Of a stretch of 64,000 nt of DNA, positions 1-13,400 are shown one piece after another; the first letter of the stretch is position 1, and each line of letters opens with the position of its first letter. Location: contig OU452205.1 in assembly GCA_911728435.2 (NCBI GenBank), positions 3,214,760-3,278,759 on the forward strand, written 5' to 3'. The position numbers and the translations under genes were made by a program. A model generated the notes under the pieces. It was given only the letters and a program-made list of their open reading frames with translations, searched no databases and was not told the origin of the DNA. The stretch comes from Apoderus coryli. Its lineage: Eukaryota; Arthropoda; Insecta; Coleoptera; Attelabidae.

Positions 1-245
1 CAAAGATTTTGTATTTTCATCGCTAGTGCAATTCAGGCTCTTTAAAATTGAAATGTCGAAGTTGTTCAATTTGTTTTTTTTTTTTGTATTGACTCTTTTT
101 TTTTTCTTTTTTTTCATGTCTTTCTTTGGGTTACTGAATGTATTATGTTTTTTATATGATTTCTGTTTATTATACATTAGAATTGTATTGTATTGTCTTA
201 TTATTGGAGATTTCTCCGTTAGACAATAAAGCTTATTATTATTAT
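1..245 (+). mobile_element. 3' end of a non-LTR retrotransposon
   Basis: The sequence ends gttagacaataaagcttatt followed by a (TTA)n run, the same tail type seen in other Jockey/CR1-like copies in this window (13350-13377, 22201-22245, 40975-40998). The body is cut by the window edge and holds no recognisable coding sequence. Confidence 0.5.
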
Positions 246-284
246 TATTAACATTTCAGGCTTTTTATAATTTTTAGTAGACCT

Positions 285-1215
285 ATACAGGGTGGTCACT
301 TTTTTATTGAACAGTATACAATGACGGTTAAATTAGAGAAAAGTTGTACAATTTAAATTTTCAAAATTAAACTAACTTTTGGCGTGTTCGAGAATTTTTG
401 AAAAAACAATTTTTTGCGATTTTAGTATTTATTTATTTCTGAAATTATTTTTACTGATATAAAAAAATTAAAAGCACATCCTCATTGGTACTTTTTGAGA
501 ACAAAAAGATGGCGTTTACAAATTTTCACTACGACGTTTCGTTTTTGAAACACCATCATCAACTTGGTTTTATTCAATACGGCCCTGGTTTTTTTATTGT
601 TAAATTTAAAGCCATTTTGAATTCAAAAATAGGTGGTATATCACCCGTAGTGGCGTAAAGTGTTTTAAGCTGTTATTTAAAATTATGCACGAAAAATCGC
701 CATAGTTTGGCACTTATTTTGCGTAAAACAGAAAAGCATTTTTTTAATAACTTCAAAAAGCACAAAAACTTCAACTAAATTTAAAAAATCGCGTACAGAA
801 TCAAATGTTGTACTGAGGCAGAAATAAATTGTCAAATAATAATAAATAATTGTGAGTAACGACGAAAGAATGTTTTTGCAAAACCTACCACTCTGCATTC
901 AGTCAGTTAAGAGCCAATCTATGGCGATTTTCACACTGAAAACTTGTTTAAACCATTACGTGTGATATATAACCTATTTTTGAATTGTAAATGGCATTAA
1001 AATAACAATAAAAAAACCAAGTTGATGATGGTTTTCAAAAACGAAACGTCGCGTAGAGAAAATTTGTAAACGCTTCTTCTTCACGTCAAAAAGTAACAAG
1101 TGCTTTTCATTTTCTTATATCTGTAAAAATAATGTCAGAAATAAATTAAAACTAAAATCGTTTTTTCAAAAATTCTCGAAAGCGGCTGAAGTTAGTTCTT
1201 ATCTTGGACACAGTG
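285..1215. mobile_element. Foldback element with about 210-235-bp imperfect arms
   Basis: The arm at about 361-595 is the reverse complement of about 995-1195, for example cgacgtttcgtttttgaaa against ttcaaaaacgaaacgtcg. The tips are tacagggtggtc on the left and gacacagtgta on the right. Each arm carries a decayed hammerhead-like motif (left on minus, right on plus, TTGATGA ... GAAACGTC) in which the invariant first C of the core is T. No ORF is seen inside. Confidence 0.55.
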
Positions 1216-1624
1216 TATAAGGAATTATATAAACGGTGAGAGGTGGAAAATCAGCTAAATTGGGAAAAAATTGCGGATTTCTATGCTCTTTAATAAATAT
1301 ATATAATAATAAAATAGTGATTCTGAGAAAACGACAAGCCCGCATCACAGTATAATAAATAATACAGTATTCTGACTTTTCGCTTGCGAGCCGTCCTGCG
1401 CATATCGTCGCGCATGCCGCCATTATGGGTTACAACGTCACAATAATCACATAGAGGTAGATAAATACCGTTCACTCCTGTGTTCAATATAATGTTCATT
1501 GTCGGCGTGTACGAGATAAATAAATATTGTGTTTAAATCTAATTCTGTGTTTTGTGTTTTTGGTATAGTGTCCGTGAGAATGAAAAGGATTTTATTTTTA
1601 TTAACGTGTCTTGTGATTAATATA

Positions 1625-1725
1625 ATGATCAATCAGGGGGGACATGTGTGTGCTGCAAAATGTTGTCCCAATATGCGGTACACTTGCTCTAAACATTTTT
1701 TTCGCTTCCCCACAGATCCTGTTAG
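1625..1725 (+). pseudogene. THAP-domain first exon (P-like copy 1)
   Basis: ATG at 1625 starts MINQGGHVCAAKCC, followed by YTCSKHFFRFPTDPVR, then donor AG|gtgagt. The C-x-C pattern, the F-x-F-P motif and the basic end match the N-terminal half of a THAP zinc finger. No following transposase exon is found before the right TIR, so the copy cannot encode an active enzyme. Confidence 0.6.
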
Positions 1726-1934
1726 GTGAGTAATAAGTAAAAATAAAGATGAATACTAGATAATTTTACGTTTATAACAACTATTTGTATAACCGTAAAA
1801 TTTATATTCCGAAATGGCAGTATCTAATATGTTTTTAAACTAAATGAAAGTAAAACATAAACACAAGTTGTCTCGTGGCGAGATAGCATGATAACGCAAT
1901 CAGCTAGGGGTTATATTATTGACAATATATATAT

Positions 1935-2345
1935 GGCCCTTATTTGACTAAAATTGCTGAGAACAGGATTCAGTTGATGCAGAATTCAGGCACACGGCTT
2001 GTATGTGGAATACGTAGGGGTGAAAGAGGCTAGCAATAAGATTAAGGAAATCGGCTGATTAAGAATGAAACAACGTCGGATTTTCATTCACTAATTTTGA
2101 TTAATAAAAATCATCAGATGGAAATAGGCGGAATACTTATATGAAAGATTGAAGTTCCGGGGATCGGTGTATGATGTGAATATTCCTCATAAAACTGTCA
2201 TTACGCCACCGCTAGACTCAACATCAATCTTTGAGCGGTAATTTTCCTATACGGTTTCAAAATATTACAACGCTCTGCCGGAGAATATAAAAAGTTTACA
2301 GGGGTTTTCGTTTAAGAGCGCTGTCTGACACGTAATAGAACAAAT
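1935..2345 (+). mobile_element. Decayed LINE ORF2 C-terminal fragment
   Basis: The translation reads KIAENRIQLMQNSGTRLVCG then IRRGE. This matches the post-RT IQ..QN....V.GIR pattern that is clearer at 40260-40330. Frames are broken throughout. It is nested in P-like copy 1. Confidence 0.45.
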
Positions 2346-2494
2346 TAATTTGTAAACATAAGCTACCTACTTAATTTGGCCAGCGATGTAAAACTATTTT
2401 CAGATAGGTTTAAGCTAAAATATAAGTTACGCGTAGGTTAAGTTTTCAAAGTGCCAACGTGGAGTCGGAATGCTGTACTTATTAATGCTGTGCC

Positions 2495-2990
2495 CGTATC
2501 ACAAAAGGAACCACAGTTATCGACATTTCTCTTTAACTCTGTTAAAAAAAAAATGTTGTAACCATGGATGTCAAAAACTGACAAAATAGCATTATCCTTT
2601 GAATTTCATTGCTTTTTGGACAGTCTCTTGACAGTTAATAAAAGCTATTAATTCCATTTAGTTTAAAGTAAAGTAAATAAACAACTATCCTAACTAAACC
2701 ATATCGTAGCTCTAATGATACAAATCAATTCTAATCCATAACCAGCTTACAATAAGGACCGGTCTACTGCTTGTTTTATTGACATTTATAACAGCGCAGC
2801 GTTAGAATTGACATAATTTTCAAGAACATTTAGTCCTCTGGATATTATGAGCTTTGGAGTCAACACGAACAACTAAATTTTACCAAAAATTCTAAATCAA
2901 ACGTTCGCCAGAAATCGGGCTTTCGAGAATATCTCGCTTTGGGTGAAGAAAATAAAATAAAAATGATAACAAATAATATACATCGATACT
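2495..2990. other. No gene seen (downstream intron of host gene)
   Basis: AT-rich sequence with stops in all frames. The segment below 2994 begins the next host intron on the minus strand. No repeat with another part of the window was noticed. Confidence 0.5.
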
Positions 2991-2993
2991 TAC

Positions 2994-4451
2994 ATCAGTC
3001 ACTTCGAACCTTTTCTTCAAATTTTTAACAGATATCTGGGGCAAATCATCTTCAATTGAACTACTTCTGGAAAATATAGCTGATGTACTATACGACTTTG
3101 TAAATCTGCCCAACAAATTATGGACTAGACGCTTTTTCGCAATTTCATCAACATTTGGATCTGACGTCTCCTCTTCCACAGTACCTCCATTATTTAAATT
3201 ATTACCATTACTATTACTGGTATGAATATAATCTAAGCTTATTTCAGTTGAAGATGTTCCACTAACATAGTCCTGCTTATGTGTAGGAATGATTGGTTTT
3301 TCTATAAAATGATTTACTGCATCAACTCTATCTTCTATTTCATTTGCAGGTTGCTTTGGTTCAACCATAGTTTGTATGAAAGTATGATCTCTAGTATTCA
3401 ATGCAAAGTTTCTAACATTGGGATCGAGATAAATTTTGGATATCAACGTGTTATCTTTTCGCTTAGGCAGCGAAGATTTTGGTTCATCAATTGACAACAA
3501 ATTCTCTGTCGAACTAAATATTGCTTTTGCCAGCTTAGAAGGCTGACCCAACTCTGATAAAATCCCATCTTCAGAACTAATAGAGTTCTTTTTATAACGA
3601 AGAGTAGAATTCTCAAATTTTCGGTCGTCTTTATTTGAGTGAAATGATGACAATAACTCTTCTTCCGAACTGAAAAACGACATTTTCCCCGTTTTGCTTG
3701 AATATTCCGACCCATGACCATCATCTGAACTTGTATAAGAAATTTTATTAAAATTCATATCGGAGAGCATCTTAGCATCTACACTCATCTGCGTTCTGAA
3801 AGGTAGAGATGGTTTCTCATGAGGTATTATTGGTAAATGCTGTCTCTGCCCTAAAGCAAAGCTCCTAACACTTGGATTGGAGTAAATTTTGGATATCAAG
3901 CTATTATCTTTCTTTTTCGGAAGAACTGTCACCGGGGCATCAAAAGAATATTCCATGGTTATATCACTTTCGCTTTTATGTTTACGAATTGTTACTTCGG
4001 ATCTTTGTTGGGTGAATGTTCGAGACTTCACTACTGAACTTGGTGCTTTCACGAATAAAGGTGGTTTCTCCTTCAAAGCTCCATTAGTGTCGATAACTGT
4101 TCTGGGTTTAGCCACGGGAGCGGGAGTAAATACATCGTCCTCTTCGTTATTAGATAACATCTTGTATGTTTCAACGATATTGTCGCTCTGTTTCTTTCTA
4201 TGAATTTCCGATTTTTCTACATCATAATAATTAACGTAACTCAAGTCAGAATCACTGGTGAATTCTGGATGGTACTGAACATGATTTTCGTTATTGTCTG
4301 TAGTGATATCGGAATAAGTATGTTCACTATGATTGATACTTTCCTCTTCCGATTTGATTAAAGCTGGTATTGCTTGGTGGATATCGTTGATTGTTGATTT
4401 TATGGGTTCGTCAATATCTTCAGTATATGATGATGGAGGCCAGTTGTTCAG
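2994..4451 (-). CDS. Host exon 12: large low-complexity exon with internal repeat
   Basis: The 1458-bp exon (486 codons) lies between acceptor atttcacag and donor GAT|gtaagt, phase 0 in and out. It is Ser/Asp/Asn-rich and probably disordered. A motif is repeated: KKDNSLISKIYSNPSVRSFA (about 3917-3855) and KRKDNTLISKIYLDPNVRNF (about 3464-3405). Each copy is accompanied by a FSS-x-EN/EE-LL motif. A basic LKKRFE ends the exon, and transcription runs on below 2994. No catalytic domain is visible. It could contain the moesin/actin-binding part known in bitesize-type proteins, but this is only inference. Confidence 0.75.
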
Positions 4452-7400
4452 CTGTGAAATTAAAAGTATGTTTTTAGTAAACTTTTATTTAATGTTAAAA
4501 TTTGGCAAGAAACGACAATTGCAAATTATAAGGTGTGACTCTACAAAGTAATATTTATAAATTAGATGATTTTTTCATTAAGAACTGCAAGGTTTGGTCA
4601 ATATTAATAGAGAACTTATTAACAACTTTTACATTACTCTGATCACATAAATGAGATTTTTGTTATAGAAAGAAAATGGTTTATTTAATTTTTGAAATCA
4701 ATTTCGTCGCAATCAAACTATAATCTCCTCGAAACACTGTTAAAAGTCCTCTTCCGGAATGGCAACGAATACTTTTTTCAATTCGATCTCAATCGATTCA
4801 CAACAGTGTCCCCAAAGCGGTCTTTTCATTTTATTTTTGGCGAAGTTCTCTAGAAGAACCAACGCAGTGGTAGATGGTGCATTACCGTGGTGCTAAAACC
4901 AAGAGAGTTGTCTTTCCAGATTTATATAAGGCCAGTTGAGGCGAATAGCGTCATGCAAACACAAATAATACTCCGTGTTGATAGACGGTTCGGGCGCAAG
5001 GTAGTCATAATGCACCACCTTGATTTTTGAGCAACTTTGGCACGATTTGTTTGATGTTGGCTCACCTTCGGCATGATATTCACTCGAATGATCAGTGGTT
5101 TTAGGGTTTCATCTTATCCCGGTAGTCATAAAGCATTATTTCACAGATTTGGGACTGGCGCCTCTATTGTTCGGCCTCAATCCGATTGTGTGCGCTTGGG
5201 AACAGTTACAATGAGCATTGGACATCAACTAAGGCACTCCAAAAGCTCAGGCAGCTTTTACCGCAACGTTGTAGAGAAAATGATTAAGATTACTTGAACA
5301 AGCTGATTGACAGTACGTAGATGCGTTTGCGTGGCTGTAATTGACGTTCCATGAAGTGATATTTGTTATTTGTATCTTTCTCATACACTGGATGACCAAC
5401 TTTTAAAATAGTTTAATAATTATTATTTTTTTGAAGCATTTGCTTTGTTTGATTAGATGCGTAGACTCAATTGTATAAATAAGAATATAAAATACAGAAC
5501 CATTTTAGTTTTCACTTTTCTTCAATAATATATTAAACACAAAAAAAATTAAAAAGGGGTATTTTTCTCGTAATTAGTTTCCCATCACAAGATCTGCGGA
5601 TGTAATTTGTTGAGCAATTTTTCTTTTTCGGTCGACTTTTGTCAATAAAATCATAAGAATTGGTTGCTTTTCACCGATGCCAACTAATGCCAGTTTCACA
5701 CACGTGCGATTCTCCTTAAATAAATGTTTTTAACTGTCCAAAAATATTGACAGAAACAATCGAGCACAAAAGAACGAGTCCTTGAAAAACTTTCAACATA
5801 AACAGACAACGTAAGCATAGAATAATAACTATAACGTTTGGGGCGTTTGGAATCTTTAGAAAACATAAAATATTAACTCTATCATCTGTGTATATATATA
5901 AAATAGGGCTTCATGTGTATCGAATGAAAACTGAGTTAAAAAGACCTACTTACAACTACTCAACTAGAAATAGAGATAACATCTACATCGATAAATATAA
6001 CCTTACAATGTTCAGGAAGTCGCCTATATGTGCAGGTTCTTACGTTTTTAATAAAATACCTGATGAAATAAAAAGCTCGAAAACTGAAAATATTTTTAAA
6101 AGAAAACTTAGAGATTTTTTGAGTGACAAGTATTATTATAGTTTGTCAGAGTTTTTTGATTCTTAAGCTGACAGTACTTTCATTTAAATGTTGTTCTGTG
6201 TTCTTTGTATGTATTTCGGGTTTTGTTTATCCTTTATTTGTTAAATTGTAATTATAATAATGTATTGTGTGTAATGACGACCCTATCCAATCATAAGGTT
6301 GGCTTGAGGTGTAAATAAATAAATAAATATAGATAAGAAGGGTCAGTAGACGCTAAAAACGGCGTCGACTCGTCGCAATCCCAGCCACATTCTGGCCCGC
6401 TACTATATTATACTATATCTATACGAGCGGCGAATTGCTTTGAAGACAGAGATAACAATCGTTCCGCCACGAGGTGAAGTAACTGCATATAAACTGTGAC
6501 GGAAGCAACCATAATTGCATCGGTTCTGTGCTTTTTAAAACGCACTGTCATAGAATAAATAAACAGAGAATGTGATCTTGCTGGTGGGGGAAGAGATTGC
6601 GCATATTATTGCGCACTCAAAATCGCCATGTTTTCTTATACACTCATTGTCGTCGGGATATTTTATTTGTGCTTTGCCATTTCAAGTGATTTGTTTTCCA
6701 GTGCCGTAGTATTATGTGTGTTATATAGTTGGTTATATTGTGTGTTTTTGTTTTATAAACTTTTGAGAGTGATATTGTTTATTTTGAAATGCAAAAAAGC
6801 AGAGACGAAATGATTTGTGCTGCGAAGAATTGCAGGAATAAATATTATAACTGCAATTTATCATTGTTTAGTTTCCTGATGGATAGTAAAAGGTAAGATA
6901 TTTATGTAGTATTTGAATTAGATGTATATAAAATTAGAATCAAATAATATCACATAGGTACATTAAATCAAATTACCAATTGTTATTTTGAAAAACAAAT
7001 ATTTCTAAACAAACTGTTTAAAAGATTGAGCTTACTTGCCTAAAAAAATCACACAAATTTTTTAAAAAACATGAATAACTTCGCTTAATTTCGCAGCACA
7101 ATGGCCCTTTATCTTTTATAACTTGGTTCAGTCTATTTGCCCATAAAAGTCCAATACATCTTAAGCATTCTAAAAAGAGAGCTTAAAAATCCTACTAGAT
7201 GAGTGCAAAAATTCTATTAAATTCTGACAGTGTTTATTAAATTTGAATTACATATTTTAACTATTATAGATATTAACAGGTAGTAAATTCTCGTCTCAGG
7301 TTTTATTGCCCATATATTGGGAGTGATTTTAGCATGTTTCGTAGGTATATAACGGTAAATTCCCAACATGTGTGCTTGCGTTGTTTTTCTGAAGGCCATA

Positions 7401-10400
7401 AACAGGTAAAATATAATACATTCTCAATTATACTTAAGGAATTGAAAATCGGTAGAACTATTGTATAAATTAGAACAATTTTATTTTACTCTTTCTAAAA
7501 TTAATAAATTTATATTTGCCCGTAATCAATTACGCTTTTTTTTTCTTTAGAGCTGAACAATACATTTCCAAATTAGAAAATATATTTCAAAATAATTTTG
7601 AAAATTGTTTAATTAAGTTAAATATTATTAATAATTTTATTAATTTAAACCAAAATGTAACGTTTGAACATCCATGTTCTAATTTCCAAAAAAAAATATG
7701 TTACCAAATTATATTTTACGTTAAGGTTATTTTATACATTAAAATTAATCAATAGAAATCTTAAAAATATAAATAAAAATAAAATGATTATATGGAAACA
7801 TGAATAAAAGTATTTGTTTGTTTTTATAATTAAAAAAGATGTAATTCTATTATAAAATAATTCTATTACTCCCCTGTTCTTTACCTATCCTGTAATTTCA
7901 ATAAAACGTAAATACGGATCTGTCGTGTATATTAAAAATGGCTACCACCTGGCTCGCACAGGACAATAGAAAGTGGTGGGAGTTCATATTCTCTTTATTT
8001 ATTCTATGGCACTGTCTTAAGCGGACAATGAATAACCATAAGATTTATAATATTTGTAGTAAATAATCATCAGCATTCATTCGCTCACAAGTATGAATTA
8101 TTCCAACTCAGGGATCAGGGGCTGCCTAGGAAGCTTAACTTCTATTCCAAAGGCTATTTTTATTGTATTTATGCCGTTCTATGTGTGGAACATTTGAAAC
8201 CAGTAAAAATAACCTCAAAAATTACGAAAATATTCTTTAACTTTAATTACATTCAAGATAACGGAAGAGATGCAAAAACGGATTTTTGGAATGGATTTGA
8301 ATTGCGAGATTTGTGGTTATTTGTTATTTTAGTAATGATCAATCAGGATAATATATTTTTCATAGATTTCGGTCAAAGATTAGTATACACATTGTATATT
8401 AATCTTCGTTTCGGTATTTGGTTTAGTATGATTTCCTGTGAATGGTATCAGAAGAGGCCAATCAGTAAACATAGATCTAGTCCGACAACTAATATTACGA
8501 GATGTGTATGATTGGCAACTACAGCCGCTAGACCAAGACAAACCCGAACATGTATTTGATCTAAATGAACGGTCTAGAGAAGACTGCTTAAGCCATTTAC
8601 GGTTTGAGAAGCTGGATATACCTCGTTTAGCAGAAGCTCTGCGAATCATGTCATACCATACTGGCACTGAGGTTAGAAAGTTAAGCTGTCAATGCATAAA
8701 GACGAAAATCGGGTGTCATCAGTGTCAATTTAAGGGAAAAAATCGCAGTAAATAAAGTTCCTTGGTTATCGTTATTAACTATGCTCCTCCTCTCTCTAAG
8801 TATGTTGGAATATGGAATCACCCAATCCACTCACGTCACATTGTTACAAATACAATAATAGATTGTCAAATAAATTAAAAGATTGTCAAGTTAATTTTTA
8901 AATAGTTCTCGTTAATAAAAGTTAATATCTAGTTTTATAGTTGTATATAATTTGTAAAATATCCATAAACAAGTCTCTGCTGCATCAAAGTAGTGCGCAT
9001 GCTCAAAATAGAGGTAGCCACAAAAATCCTTATTACAGACGATTTTTACGGGTCCAAAATGTCCCTATTATTGTTTTACATTTACTTGGTCGTTTCGCAC
9101 ATGCGCAAACCTAGGTTTGGTTGTTTAAACACGACCAAAGCTAGAAATATGACGACTCTTTGGACTATGGATATATTAAAACCTTCAAACCTAGGTGTGA
9201 GCAAAAATACGACCATTTGACGTTTTCGGACTTTGCGCCCAACATATAGCATATCAATCATACTTATATGAGCTTCCAGTGTCAAACATGCGTGCGTTAC
9301 TTAGTTGTTACTTAGCTTCTACATCCTTATAGTTAGTAAATATTAGAGTCAATTTTAAAATGTAGAATCACACCTATAAATTTTAAGTTGTCACTCCTTT
9401 TGATTATTCAGTGGTTAGCACAGTTTTTCATAAGCATGAAGTGTCATTAATAAGTCAAAAGTTTGAAACATATACTACTTTCTATACCCGGTTAGTAAAA
9501 TAATGCTGTACCATTTTTTTTTTTTTAAATAAAACACCCCTCTGTTTAGTAAAATCACCTGATTTCAAAGCCATATTTCTACTAAGATATGGTGACAAAG
9601 CACACCCTGTATCTCCGAAACTGGAAGACTGAGAAGCTTCATATTAACCTAAAATTTGATAGCTCATCCGTTCAAGTGCGACACCAAGTTTGAAGAAAGT
9701 ATCTCGTATATTTCTCGAGATATTAAAAAATATCTATATTTTTCCCTAAACTTCTACGCTCTGTATAAAAAAACTATGGCTTGTAGGGGAAGATAATACA
9801 GGGTGCGGCAACATAACTTCCTTATTTCAAAACGCAATAAACCTCATTTTATGGAGTAGAAGTGTTTATTATTTTCTTAAATAATGTAGGTAGATATGTA
9901 AAGTTTTGCCTCAAACAGTTTTAAAAATCATAAGAATAAGCTGATTTCTGGCATTTGTCATAACCCTTTCCAGCACGGCAGCTGGTATGTTGACCATTTT
10001 GGCCCGGATGTTGGCTTTGAGATCTTCTAGGGTTCTTGGACGATTGATTTCAAAAATCCCCATGAAAAAAATTGCAAGGGGTCAAATCGGGGCAACGAGC
10101 TGGCCACTCCAAATCACCGCGGATTGAGATTAGGCACCCCCGAAAGTGTTCCCTCAAAACAGCCATTGATACCCTTGAAGTGTGAGCCGTGGCGCCGTCT
10201 TGTTGAAACCAATCGACAACGAAATCCAATTTGTTAAGCCGAGGAAAAAAATCTTCCAAAATGTTTACATATCGGTTAGAATTCACTGTCACTGTTTCCT
10301 CATTTTCTTCAAAAAACCAGGAATCAATTCCCCAGCCGAAGAAATATGCACACCACACTGTGACTTTAGGTGAGTGCAGGGGCCTTTAATGCAATTCGCG

Positions 10401-13400
10401 GCGGTTGGTGTCGGCCCAGTATTTTGTTTGTTGACGTATCCACTCACGTGAAAATGGGCCTCATCACTAAAAAAACAATTGCGTCCTCAGGAACGTTTTC
10501 GAGAAATGGGAGAGTTGTTGAACAATCGCCAACTTGTACGGATGGTAATGAAGATCATCGTGAAGAATTCGCCTCACTGAACGAGCGGAAAGTCTTAGGA
10601 CAGATGCATGTTTGCAGGCAGAACGCCGTGGGGATCGCAATATTGAGGCTCTCACAGCTTCAATGTTTTCAGGTGTTCTAATCGGCTGAGGGACTCCAAT
10701 TTCTTCGTCTCGTCATACTCGCGCTTTGTCTGAATGTAAAGATCCATGTAACTATTGATTTCCGATCTGGCACAGGCCCTGAATCGATTTCGAGAGGCAC
10801 GCTGATTTGCGATCACAGAACGTCCATTCGAAAAGTACCCCTCGCCGGCAAATACACGTTGCTCACTGACCGGATGGGTAACAAAACTTTAGATGCACGT
10901 CTACCGAATAAGAGCAGTCTCCCCCAGTTCGATCTTTACAGTCTAAATAGCGCGCATTTCAAAAAAGGAAGTTATGATGCCGCACGCTATATATGAATGA
11001 GTGCCCTTATTTATTTTGAATCCAAAGATACGTGGTTTCATTTTTGACCATCAGTTTAGTTACACCCTGTATACAATACAGACAGCACGAACGGTAGAGC
11101 TAGAAGAGGCTGTGCTGAACATGGTTGAAGAAAATCCAAGTTAGTTGAATTATTCAGAAATATTCTTGGCATGTTGAAAAATGTTTTAAATTTTGATCTC
11201 GAAAACACAGCAACATATGAAAAAAAGAGAAGAGATAAAAAAATACTAGTTTTATCTCAAGACAATATCGAAATTAAATTACAGTCAGTGGCATACATTT
11301 TTGTTGTCAAGAATTTTTATTAAGTTGCGCTCCTAACTCCACTGGACTTAATAGTTTTGATCTAGTTAAGGCCATATAAGCTCCCTATTTCCAGATCCAA
11401 AGAATATCACAATAAATTAGATACAGAATAAAAGATTTGGGTCTGTAATTTATTTTACGAGATGATCTTTGGTTTTTAAAATTAAGGATTTTAAAGTTTT
11501 ATTGTTTTAAAGATCAAAAAAACTTTGGAAGGTCGAATCAACTAATTCCTGGATTTTGTGGATGGAGGATTTGCGAAATTCTATGGTGCTAAATTAGATA
11601 ATCTACTCTACCCGTTACCCAATGATATTATTCTCAAATATTTACTAAAACACTTACCAAACACGTATTTCCAAAATATCTCGTGGTAGATTAATTTATT
11701 AATGATATTTTTATACTGATTTGATTGTTATGATTATGTTATGTGACTCTGGATAAAGTAATTTTTTTTTATGAACACTGAAATAATTAAAAGTGTGTCG
11801 ACTTTAGAGTAGCATTAGAAATTCAAAACTTATTTAGATTTATGTTATTTTCACTTAAGAAATCAAACAATTTTTGAGTTTAAATATTCCCAATTTGTAC
11901 CTATAGTAAGTTGATAAAGAAACAATGCTTCTGCGACAAATTCAACTACTTATTATGTTATAAAATTCATTCGTTTTCATACAGAAAGAAATATGCAAAT
12001 CAGATCAACGGCAATAAGGCCAGATAACTTGTCCTCCTTTTCACATAGCATATGTGAGGCCCTGGATGATCGATCTCAGGTAGATGTTGTATATTCGGAT
12101 TTCCGTAAGGCATTTGACCGCATTGACCATTATATACTCTTGAAGCATTTAGATAGGATTGGTTTTTCCAATGGGCTTGTTAAGCTGTTTGAATCTTACC
12201 TTGTCGATCGCATGCAGTTTGTTGAGTGTGAAGGTTATAAGTCCAGAAAGTTTGCTTCAACATCAGGTGTGCCACAGGGATCAAACCTTGGCCCACTATT
12301 GTTTAACATCTTTATTAATGATCTTGTTGTAATTATACAATGTCCCAAATTGGCTTATGCTGATGATCTAAAGATATTTTGTAGGATTGACTCCATAGAG
12401 GAATGCGTGGTACTCCAAAACGCACTGCGAGTTGTCGACAACTGGTGCAATCGAAATAAGCTCTATTTGAACATTTCTAAATGTAACGTTGTTAGAAAAC
12501 TCCAGTAATTTGGAATTACACGATTGGAGCTGTACCCATTGAAAGACTTTCGCAGGTTCGAGACTTGGGTGTATTGTTTGATGAAGCTTTAACCTTTGTT
12601 CCCCACTATGAGCACTTGTCCGCATCTGCATCCCGGGTTTGTGATCAAAAACACTAAAAAGTTTAGAAATATTTCAACCATTAAATTATTATATTTTTCA
12701 TTTGTGCGGGCTAGACTTGAGTATTGTTCGATCGTGTGGAATCCCTTGTATCAGTGCCATGCACGTGCATTAGAGTCTGTGCAGAGGCGATTCGTAAAGT
12801 ATTTATATTTTAGGGAGTTTGGAGTATATCCAGCGAGGGGTGCAGATCACGATGTCCTGCTTTCAACATTTGACATTACATCTTTGTGGATGCGGCGAAT
12901 GGTATCTTCCGTCAGGTTTTTGTATAATTTATTGCATAATAAAATCGATTGTGCGTTTCTTCTTGGCTGTCTTCGGTTTCGTATTCCTAGAACTGTGTCG
13001 AGGTCTGATAACACCTTTTATCTCAGCATGGCTAGATCCAGTGTTTTGCTGCAGAGCCCTGTATGTTTTATCTGCTCTGTTTTTAATGACTATTGTGCGG
13101 GGTCGGATATTGGTGTGGATTCTCTGTCTGGTATTTTGAGCCACATGAATGTTTAATTTTTTTTTGTTGATTAGTTTTGTTTAAAATGTTGTACTTAATT
13201 ATATTTGTTTACTGATAAGATTTAGCATTTTTAACTGATTTTTATAATTGTGAATTTGTAGTTTTTGTTTTTTATTTAAGTTTCAAATTGTAATTTTATT
13301 CTAGAAATGAATTTGAATTTTCTGTAAGTGGGTCTTGTTACCTGTTGAAAATAAAGAGCTTTATTATTATTATTATTTTTTTCCTCACATTTTATTCCTG

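Larger units (their letters stand above)
1346..2491 (+). mobile_element. P-like DNA transposon copy 1 (THAP), non-autonomous
   Basis: The left end is CACAGTATAATAAATAATAC and the right end is its imperfect inverse (GTACTTATTAATGCTGT). The flanks gcccgcat and gcccgtat form an 8-bp duplication with one mismatch. An 8-bp duplication plus a THAP exon is typical of the P superfamily. Only the first exon of a THAP transposase remains. A decayed LINE fragment (1935-2345) lies inside. A second copy lies at 36403-37325. Confidence 0.65.
6543..8015 (+). mobile_element. P-like DNA transposon of a second THAP family, internally deleted
   Basis: The left end CACTGTCATAGAATAAATAA and the inverse of the right end (ACAGTGCCATAGAATAAATA) form a TIR of about 45 bp. 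Flanks ttaaaacg and cttaagcg match at only 5 of 8 positions. It contains a THAP exon (6810-6892) and a terminal transposase exon (7551-7755) that are in phase with each other, but not the catalytic middle. Confidence 0.6.

Noticed and set aside
26..229. 67-codon plus-strand frame rich in Phe and Leu
   Set aside because: Produced by T-rich sequence in a LINE 3' end. No protein signature.
3889..4203. Plus-strand frame of 104 codons
   Set aside because: It is the antisense shadow of host exon 12, which is supported by splice sites and phase.
12819..13139. Overlapping plus- and minus-strand frames within the LINE at 11990-13377
   Set aside because: These are shadows of the LINE C-terminal frame 12596-13156.
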